Source of the DNA: Wenyingzhuangia sp039768865
Lineage (GTDB): Bacteria; Bacteroidota; Bacteroidia; Flavobacteriales; Flavobacteriaceae
NCBI RefSeq assembly: GCF_039768865.1
Contig: NZ_JBDMZQ010000116.1
Strand: one strand, 5' to 3'
DNA: 42,582 bases
Shown here: positions 36,494 to 42,582 of the stretch, piece after piece
Layout: every line of letters starts with the position of its first letter
Numbering within the stretch: the stretch's first letter is position 1
Translations under genes and position numbers: made by a program
The notes under the pieces: model-generated
Told to the model about the DNA's origin: nothing
Seen by the model: the letters and a program-made list of their open reading frames with translations, nothing else
Database searches by the model: none

Positions 36494-39400
36494 TTACTCA
36501 ATGATTAATTTTGTGTGGTATAATCTTCCTTCATCATCTTGTGCTTTTACCAAATATACCCCAGAACTCAGATTGTCATTACTAGTCACATCGATAGCAC
36601 CATTTTTTGTAGTGTTTTGATAAACTACTTTTCCCAATACACTATAAATTTTTACCTCAGCTCTGTCCAAATTTTGAAACATAATTCTAAAATCTTCTTT
36701 AGCTGGATTTGGGTAAATTTCCATAGAAGCATTAAGGGCAATCGCTTCAGCCGTACTCAAACTTTGGCTTGTTGGAAGTACTTGCCATATACTTCTTGTA
36801 TCTGTGTCCTCAACTGCAATGGTAATAACACTTCCACTTTCCTCTTGATATAAAAAACGTCCACTGGTTCCTGCCTCAAACCTATAGGTATTAGTCACTT
36901 CATTGTAATGTGAAGTCCATACTTTATCTGAATCTGTAGCTGGAGCTACCTTTGTTGTACTCACAACTGCATAAGCACCTGCTACAAATGCAGCTCCTGT
37001 AGCTCGTAGGATACCACTTTGCATATTGTCTATATTAACAAAACTTGTTCCTGTAACTTCTGTAATTTCCCATTGTCTCTCTTTGCCTCCAATTTCGCTG
37101 TGCATAACAACGGGTTGAGCACTAGAAGGACCTTCGCCTAAAAATTCTTTCGTAGCAATATTCCTAAACCAAAAAACATCATCTGATCCCTCGCCACCAG
37201 CTGCAACTGTAGCATCACCAATGATCATTTTATCAAAGTTAAAGCCTCCAACTTCTCCTACTACTCTTATTTGTTGAACTCCTTTTTGAAGAGAAATAGA
37301 TGTTTTTGTAGATAAAAATCTAGTCAAATTAGGCGTTTTTGTAAGGGTTACAGACTTCAACTGAGTGGACCCTGTCATTATCTTTAACTTTTTGTCAGTT
37401 GTTGTTGAAGCGGCAAAAATTTCTAAAGGATATATTCCATCCTTTGGAACGTCAATGGTGTATTCAGCATAATCTCCTACATTCCAAGCATTTAAATAGA
37501 ACACTGAATTGCTCCACCTTGTTACGTTCACCCCGCTTTTTGCGCTGTAATATTCTGCCTCTATCTCTGCAGGGATTTTGTGTGTTTTAGCTTTTACTGT
37601 AATTGTTTTTGTAGCCTGAGCCGAAGTAAAATATTCATTCCCTGTATCAGAAACTGTTACTGTTGCAGTCCCTGCACCCAGTGCGTGTCTTACTTTATTA
37701 CTCCAAACAATAACCACTTGATTATTTGGAGCTACAAATCTTAATTGGGCATCAGGATTGTTACTCGTAGCTACAAGACCAATCTCATCACTTCCAGAAG
37801 TCAACGTTGGAATATCCTGAAACGTAATTTCTTGTTCACGAACAGGCACAGTTAATTCATAACCAACTATCGGCGCTGCATTATAAGTGTCATTTCCTGA
37901 TTGGAACGCACTGATCGTAGTTTTTCCTGCACGTTTTACTTCTATTTTACCCTCTACAATAACGGCAACATCTGTATTAGAACTTTCATAAGTTATTGGC
38001 AATTCTGAAGTTGCTGTCGCATTTAAAATTTCAACTGAACTTCCCCAAACATAAGTTGTTTTCGATAAGTCGAAATTTACAGTTTGGTTTAATTTAGAGG
38101 GGTTCGATTTGATGATTAGAGTTTGTCTTACCTCTGGAGCACTATCATAGATCCCATTTCCATTTTGGCTTGCCACTATTTGACAAGAACCCACTCCCAT
38201 TATTTTAACTTTGTTATCCTCTACAATACGGGCAATATTAGTATTTGAAGATTGGTATGAAACTGTTAGACCTGAACTTGCTGATGCATTTAAATCAAAA
38301 TCCGAGTCACCTTCTATTTTTTCAGATAAAACATCAAAATTGATTTCTTGAGTAGTGTACTCCTCTTTCTCTAATTGAAATGCAAAACAATGTACAGGAA
38401 CTTCTTCACTATTCTTTGCCTCACTAAAAACTACTGCAATGAGTCCATCTTCCATTACAGTGATGCTCTTTTTTACACTTAGCCCAATACTCTTTCTAAA
38501 ATCCTCTCGCCAAGAATAAGAACCTGCTAAAGCACTTGTTACAATAAAATTACCTCCAGAAATAGTAAACTTATACATGCGTTTACCATAAAATATACCT
38601 AATGAGCCTTTGTTTCTATCTTCTGTAAACTCAATTTCATCATCTTTCTTGAGATAATTGTATGCATCCGTATTCTTGGGCTTTTGATATAGATAGATAT
38701 CATTTTTTGGTGATATCGCCACTTGAGGTCCACCTGCCCATCCCGCAAGATCTGGAACACTACGAGGATCTGCAATTAAAAAAGGAGCATGATCTATAAT
38801 AGGTAAATCATAACTTTTACCCTCAACAGTGGTTGCTTTGTCATTCATTCTGTCTCCCAATTCCATTAGGTAAACTCCTTCATTTAAAGTAGTTGGTGAT
38901 TCTGCCCATCTTGGAGAATATGCATAATAAAATTTCCCATTTAGAAAATGTGCACTACCATATGCAAAATTTCGCTCTCCTTGAGAGACCTCGTTTCCCC
39001 TTCCCCTTATGATTGTTGTTTCTACAGACCAGCTATGCCCATCATAATAAGTCATAATAATATCACCTCCCACAGCAGAGCCTAATCGTCTTTCAAAATA
39101 CATCTCTCCTCTGTCATTAGTAAACAAATCAGGATAAGTAACACTTGTGACTTTCTCCCCTGGAATTAAATAATCTTGTTGAGGTAAGAAATTTTCTAAA
39201 ACAAAATCACTATCAGGTCCGTATGCTATGTTTTTCTTCGAACGTATATAATTTAAATCTTCATTATGATGATCAAACATCAAATGTACAGTTCCATCAA
39301 TAGAACAAACCCCAATATTTGTAGTTAAATGTGTATCTCCTTTACCCCCTACTAAACTCATTTTTGCAGGCAATGCTACATGAACCCAAGAACCTTCTCC

Positions 39401-39682
39401 AATTTTCTTTCTAGAAACCATCAAGGTACGGTCTGCCCAGCCACCTCGATACCAAGTGTAAAACACAAATCCGTTTGAAACTTTCATACAATTACCATGT
39501 GGATTGATACTTGCTCCATAATGATAAGGTTTAGCGTCATCTGCTTTCCAAAAATACAATGCTTGATCTGTAATTTTTGAGCTTTCTAAAAATGTTACTT
39601 GTGCAGCACTTTTTGGAGAAAATGCAATAGCAACTGAGAATATAATGAACAGTAATTTGAATTTTAAAGTAAATCGTTTCAT
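36494..39682 (-). CDS. BNR_4 beta-propeller polysaccharide lyase (PL24/PL25-like) with Ig-like, CBM6-like, trefoil and T9SS domains
   Basis: A 1062-residue secreted protein. Seen: signal peptide (cleavage near KSAAQ), then a seven-bladed-propeller-type domain (about 30-425). His118 (GDTHLTTNIG) is followed 21 residues later by His139 (FDHHNEDL), and Tyr183 (VTYPDLF) is followed 16 residues later by Arg199 (YFERRLGS). As I recall it, PL24 LOR_107 uses His146/His167 and Tyr243/Arg259, the same two spacings. Then come three MBG/Ig-like repeats (about 430-690), a CBM6-like domain (about 693-815, PAEIEAEYYSA ... FNFDKMII), a beta-trefoil-like domain (about 825-975) and a T9SS tail (IYPNPAKEDF). 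Likely an endolytic ulvan-type lyase outside the cell. Confidence 0.87.
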   Translation of the reverse strand: MKRFTLKFKLLFIIFSVAIAFSPKSAAQVTFLESSKITDQALYFWKADDAKPYHYGASINPHGNCMKVSNGFVFYTWYRGGWADRTLMVSRKKIGEGSWVHVALPAKMSLVGGKGDTHLTTNIGVCSIDGTVHLMFDHHNEDLNYIRSKKNIAYGPDSDFVLENFLPQQDYLIPGEKVTSVTYPDLFTNDRGEMYFERRLGSAVGGDIIMTYYDGHSWSVETTIIRGRGNEVSQGERNFAYGSAHFLNGKFYYAYSPRWAESPTTLNEGVYLMELGDRMNDKATTVEGKSYDLPIIDHAPFLIADPRSVPDLAGWAGGPQVAISPKNDIYLYQKPKNTDAYNYLKKDDEIEFTEDRNKGSLGIFYGKRMYKFTISGGNFIVTSALAGSYSWREDFRKSIGLSVKKSITVMEDGLIAVVFSEAKNSEEVPVHCFAFQLEKEEYTTQEINFDVLSEKIEGDSDFDLNASASSGLTVSYQSSNTNIARIVEDNKVKIMGVGSCQIVASQNGNGIYDSAPEVRQTLIIKSNPSKLNQTVNFDLSKTTYVWGSSVEILNATATSELPITYESSNTDVAVIVEGKIEVKRAGKTTISAFQSGNDTYNAAPIVGYELTVPVREQEITFQDIPTLTSGSDEIGLVATSNNPDAQLRFVAPNNQVVIVWSNKVRHALGAGTATVTVSDTGNEYFTSAQATKTITVKAKTHKIPAEIEAEYYSAKSGVNVTRWSNSVFYLNAWNVGDYAEYTIDVPKDGIYPLEIFAASTTTDKKLKIMTGSTQLKSVTLTKTPNLTRFLSTKTSISLQKGVQQIRVVGEVGGFNFDKMIIGDATVAAGGEGSDDVFWFRNIATKEFLGEGPSSAQPVVMHSEIGGKERQWEITEVTGTSFVNIDNMQSGILRATGAAFVAGAYAVVSTTKVAPATDSDKVWTSHYNEVTNTYRFEAGTSGRFLYQEESGSVITIAVEDTDTRSIWQVLPTSQSLSTAEAIALNASMEIYPNPAKEDFRIMFQNLDRAEVKIYSVLGKVVYQNTTKNGAIDVTSNDNLSSGVYLVKAQDDEGRLYHTKLIIE

Positions 39683-39703
39683 CTTCTTGTGATTTAATCT
39701 TAT

Positions 39704-42169
39704 TTATCTTATCATCAACTTTGTACGTGATGTTTCTTCATGGCTTGACATTACCTTTACTAAATATACTCCAGGGCTAAAAACAAAGGTACTGTCAAAT
39801 TTAAACTCCCCATTGGAAGTTGACCCTTTATAAACCATCCTCCCTACAGCATTATAAATGAGTAGGTCAGCACTCAAAGTATTATTTAAAACAATCGTAA
39901 ATCTTTGATTTAGAACTGGATTTGGGAAAATTTTGATTGATGGTTTTTTAATACTCATTATGGATGTAGTCAAACTTTCACTTGTAGCTATTGCTTTCCA
40001 TTTGCTCCTATTCAACATCTGTACGTCTGATTCGTCAATACTAATATTCGTTACATCTCCGTTGGTATCCTGATATAAGAACCTATCGTTGTTTTTTGAT
40101 TCAAACCTAAAAGTGTCTTCAATTTCATGGTAATGAATTGTCCAAACTTTGTCAGTATCACTTGTAGGAGACGATTTTGTGGTGCTTACAACAAAATAGG
40201 CTCCCGTTGGAAACGCTGATCCTGTTGCTCGCAAAACACCAAAGGTTTCGCTATCTATATTATAATAATCTCCACTTTCAACAAAAGTCCAATGTCTATC
40301 TGTTTCTTCTCCTGAATTGCTCATTTCAACTGCGGTAGCACTTACGCCAGAATCTGTTAAAAACTTTCCTGTCCCTATGTTTTTCAACCGATATGTATCA
40401 TTAGTCAAATCTGAATGATCAACTTCCGTAACTTCTATCGTAACTGTTAGAGAGGTGGTGATTTCTCCTGTTTTTTTATATAGTTTGGCTTTTACAGTGT
40501 GCCTTCCAATACTTTGAGCAACCCAATCGAGCAAGTACGGTTTTGTCGTATCTTCTGCTATGGAAATATCGTCAATGAAAAATTCGACCTTTTCAATTTC
40601 TCCTGAATCAGTGGTAGCATTTGCAAACAGCTGAACAATTTCTCCTTCATCAAAAGATTCATTATCTATCGGACTCACTACATTTACTGCAAAAGGTTTT
40701 GGTCCATTATCTATACCCAAATCAATAATTTGCATATAGGTAGGTTGTGTATCATCACTGTCTGTAGTATTGTTTTCTAACAAATAGTAATATAATTTAC
40801 CCTCATAAATATACGCTTGCCCTTTTCTAAAACGTTTCCCTGTGGTCGCTTCATAAACCGTTGTAAAAAGATTTGTCCCTCCACTAGCTTTTTTTATCCT
40901 TGGCCTTCCTGACGAATTCAACCCTATAATATATACATTGTCTCCTGAAGAATAAAGGGTCTCTGCACCTGAAAAATTTGTTGATGTTGTAAAACTAGTC
41001 GCGCCAGCAGGTTTGTAAGTATGTACGTACTTAGTGACATTGTTCTCATTGTCTTTTACCTTGCCTATAAAATGAATATCATTATTTTCAGTTACTGTCC
41101 AGTCAAAACCACTTACCATATAAACAGCATTCTTCTGAGTGGTAGAAACTTCATCACCTGGTTCAGAAATCAATATTTTATCTGCGATTGCCAGTGGCCT
41201 TGAAAAGCCTAGTCCTTCATGATCTTTCCACTGATTTAAACCGCTCGGATCATCTGAATACGCATAGTAAAAACCATTCTGATACAAATATTTATCTTGT
41301 CTATTATTCGATCTCCTTTGAAAACCAATTCTTATTTTTCCATTCAAGTATTTCATATCTCCGTAAAGACCCCAATTGTATTCACTTCCAAAACCAGAAG
41401 CACCTGTTCTGTTAAAGTCGGTATAACCTTCCCAATCATGACCGTCATATTTTGCAAACAAAAACTTACCATTTTCTGAATAACCAAATCTATTTTTCAT
41501 AAATAAATCGCCTTGATCATTGGTAAAAAAAGCAGGATAAGTCAATAATTTTGTAGTATTGGTATCTGTGATTCCTGGGAAAGCCAAATGTTTGTAGTTA
41601 TTGTTCGGTGACTGAACAAATAAATTGATATCAAACTCATCATCTGACACTGTAGCTGCATTTTTCACAGAATAAGAATATCTTAAATAGTCATTAGAAA
41701 AAGCAGCAACATTTCCATTTCGGTGCATATCGTAGACCATATGTATGGTACCGTCTTTTGGACAAATCCCTACAGCAATAGTATTGTGAGTTTCTCCAAT
41801 CCACCACTTACCATTATACCCAGTATGCTGATGAGGAAATTCAATTGTTTTTTTGACACCTGTATCTTTGTTGTAACGGGTAAGCATCACATGACGATCA
41901 TTCTTTCCTCCTCTATACCAAGTCATAAAAACATAGTTTTCATAAGCTTTTATACAATCTCCATGAGGTGTGAGCGCAGTTCCATAAACATAATCATAAC
42001 CCGACTGTGAGTTTGTAGAGGTACTGAGGGCTACTTTATTACCATCAAAATACATGGCTAAATCTGTAATATGCACTTCTGATTCTAAGACAACTTGAGC
42101 ATTTACAAACCAAGTAAAAAGAAATACTAATGATGAATACCGTAATTTTGAAGTAATTGTTTTTTTCAT
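39704..42169 (-). CDS. BNR_4 beta-propeller polysaccharide lyase (PL24/PL25-like), second copy, with Ig-like, trefoil and T9SS domains
   Basis: An 821-residue paralogue of the next gene. Seen: signal peptide (FTWFVNAQ) and a propeller domain (about 25-475) with His128 (GETHNTIAVG), His149 (DMHRNG), Tyr211 (LTYPAFF) and Arg227 (FMKNRFGY). The His-His gap is 21 and the Tyr-Arg gap 16, as in its neighbour. An Ig-like domain (about 485-575, VEFFIDDISIAEDTTKPY), a beta-trefoil-like domain (about 588-735) and a T9SS tail (IFPNPVLNQRF) follow. The trefoil shares near-identical stretches with the neighbour (LRATGSAFPTGAYFVVSTTK against LRATGAAFVAGAYAVVSTTK). It lacks the CBM6 and MBG repeats. First gene of its unit, 21 bp before the second lyase gene. 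Confidence 0.87.
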   Translation of the reverse strand: MKKTITSKLRYSSLVFLFTWFVNAQVVLESEVHITDLAMYFDGNKVALSTSTNSQSGYDYVYGTALTPHGDCIKAYENYVFMTWYRGGKNDRHVMLTRYNKDTGVKKTIEFPHQHTGYNGKWWIGETHNTIAVGICPKDGTIHMVYDMHRNGNVAAFSNDYLRYSYSVKNAATVSDDEFDINLFVQSPNNNYKHLAFPGITDTNTTKLLTYPAFFTNDQGDLFMKNRFGYSENGKFLFAKYDGHDWEGYTDFNRTGASGFGSEYNWGLYGDMKYLNGKIRIGFQRRSNNRQDKYLYQNGFYYAYSDDPSGLNQWKDHEGLGFSRPLAIADKILISEPGDEVSTTQKNAVYMVSGFDWTVTENNDIHFIGKVKDNENNVTKYVHTYKPAGATSFTTSTNFSGAETLYSSGDNVYIIGLNSSGRPRIKKASGGTNLFTTVYEATTGKRFRKGQAYIYEGKLYYYLLENNTTDSDDTQPTYMQIIDLGIDNGPKPFAVNVVSPIDNESFDEGEIVQLFANATTDSGEIEKVEFFIDDISIAEDTTKPYLLDWVAQSIGRHTVKAKLYKKTGEITTSLTVTIEVTEVDHSDLTNDTYRLKNIGTGKFLTDSGVSATAVEMSNSGEETDRHWTFVESGDYYNIDSETFGVLRATGSAFPTGAYFVVSTTKSSPTSDTDKVWTIHYHEIEDTFRFESKNNDRFLYQDTNGDVTNISIDESDVQMLNRSKWKAIATSESLTTSIMSIKKPSIKIFPNPVLNQRFTIVLNNTLSADLLIYNAVGRMVYKGSTSNGEFKFDSTFVFSPGVYLVKVMSSHEETSRTKLMIR

Positions 42170-42195
42170 AAAAGCTAAAGGATTAATACATTTGT

Positions 42196-42240
42196 AAAAT
42201 TGATTTTAAAAAAAAAAAATGCTGTCCTGTACTATCATGA
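42196..42240 (-). promoter_or_regulatory. Promoter with tandem operator and A-tract, upstream of the 821-residue lyase
   Basis: Read on the minus strand: TCATGAT-AGT-ACAGGAC (42240-42224), then a 20-base spacer that is mostly a homopolymer run (12 bases at 42208-42219), then TCAATTTT (42203-42196), a weak -7-like box 26 bp before the ATG at 42169. The proximal heptamer is well conserved and the distal one partly. Confidence 0.6.
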
Positions 42241-42374
42241 TAGATTCAATTGATAAATAAAAAATAATCGTGTCCCAAAATCATCTATTTTTATTTATCA
42301 AAACAATACAAACAACTTGTTAAATAAGTATCCCTGATAATTAGGTTCAATAATTAAAGGGAATATGGTTGAAC

Positions 42375-42419
42375 TCAGTATAGCACAGGACAGTTTGAAC
42401 AGTTTAATATTTAATTTTG
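42375..42419 (+). promoter_or_regulatory. Promoter with tandem operator for the divergent plus-strand gene
   Basis: Plus strand: TCAGTAT-AGC-ACAGGAC (42375-42391), a 20-base spacer, then TAATTTTG (42412-42419), a perfect TAnnTTTG match 22 bp before the ATG at 42442. This is the mirror image of the site at 42224-42240. The two operators face away from each other across about 134 bp, so the divergent genes are probably activated together. The DNA between them shows nothing else I can name. Confidence 0.65.
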
Positions 42420-42441
42420 TGAAAAACTATAAAGTATAATT

Positions 42442-42582
42442 ATGAAAAAATTTAACGCTGGTCACAGCATCGCACTATTAAGTTGTACATTGGTTGTTCT
42501 TACCTCATTCTCTTCATGTTCAAAAGAGAGCACCAACACATATAAAGAATTTGTGCTCGAAGAAAGAGAACCCGTTGTTGTG
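42442..42582 (+). CDS. Lipoprotein, N-terminal fragment (runs off right edge)
   Basis: The first 47 codons of a plus-strand gene. Seen: MKKFNAGHSIALLSCTLVVL with a hydrophobic core, then the lipobox FSSC and a polar stretch (SKESTNTYKEFVLEEREP). This is a lipoprotein signal followed by the start of a mature domain. Too little remains to assign a family: a surface glycan-binding protein, sulfatase or glycosidase would all fit. It is the only gene on the plus strand and shares the divergent control region with the 821-residue lyase. The start is supported by the lipobox position and by the -7 box 22 bp upstream. Confidence 0.8.
   Translation, partial: MKKFNAGHSIALLSCTLVVLTSFSSCSKESTNTYKEFVLEEREPVVV

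Noticed and set aside
1..42582. Search for tRNA, rRNA, CRISPR arrays, IS elements and prophage genes
   Set aside because: No cloverleaf-like segments, no regularly spaced repeats, no transposase or integrase motifs were seen by eye. Gaps between genes are short.

Overview
The window looks like part of the chromosome of a marine Flavobacteriaceae bacterium (Bacteroidota). The DNA is AT-rich. Eight proteins end in a type IX secretion (T9SS) sorting domain (a 'YPNP' start and a final 'G-x-Y-x-x-K' strand). Lipoprotein signals are frequent, and several promoters carry the Bacteroidota -7 element TAnnTTTG. Nearly every gene is on the minus strand and encodes a polysaccharide-degrading enzyme, so this is a large polysaccharide-utilization locus (PUL) or a big piece of one.

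The substrate is very probably a rhamnose-rich, uronic-acid-containing, sulfated polysaccharide. The best guess is the green-algal polysaccharide ulvan. The supporting genes are four GH78-type alpha-L-rhamnosidases, a RhaT L-rhamnose transporter, a family S1 sulfatase, two BNR_4 beta-propeller proteins that keep the His/His/Tyr/Arg spacing I recall for PL24/PL25 ulvan lyases, two heparinase II/III-like lyases, a GH3, a GH5-like enzyme and two GH39-like enzymes. Rhamnan sulfate or another rhamnose-containing acidic glycan remains possible.

Layout in transcription order on the minus strand, right to left. Unit 1 (42169-36494): two secreted beta-propeller lyases. Unit 2 (36320-16341): an unrecognised alpha/alpha-barrel lipoprotein, three GH78 proteins, an exported enolase-superfamily protein, heparinase-like lyase 2, an FN3 lipoprotein, an AraA-like isomerase, a truncated SDR and a GH39-like enzyme. 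Unit 3 (16137-11660): heparinase-like lyase 1 and RhaT. Unit 4 (11441-5138): GH39-like, GH78 and DUF1080. Unit 5 (4928 to beyond the left edge): GH5-like, GH3, a CBM-like T9SS protein and a sulfatase. One divergent lipoprotein gene starts at 42442 on the plus strand and runs off the right edge. No intergenic gap exceeds about 272 bp, and I saw no RNA genes, CRISPR arrays or insertion sequences.

The most interesting signal is regulatory. The starts of all five minus-strand units and of the divergent gene carry a 17-bp tandem element. Read in the gene's own direction it is approximately ACAGGAT-N3-ACAGGAY. It lies 50-60 bp before the start codon and 20-21 bp before a -7-like box. This implies one activator controlling the whole locus as a regulon. 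The regulator and the SusC/SusD uptake pair are not in the window.

Inferred workflow: T9SS-secreted lyases cut the polymer outside the cell. Surface or periplasmic sulfatase, GH78, GH39, GH3 and GH5 enzymes trim the oligosaccharides. RhaT imports released rhamnose, and the isomerase begins sugar catabolism in the cytoplasm.
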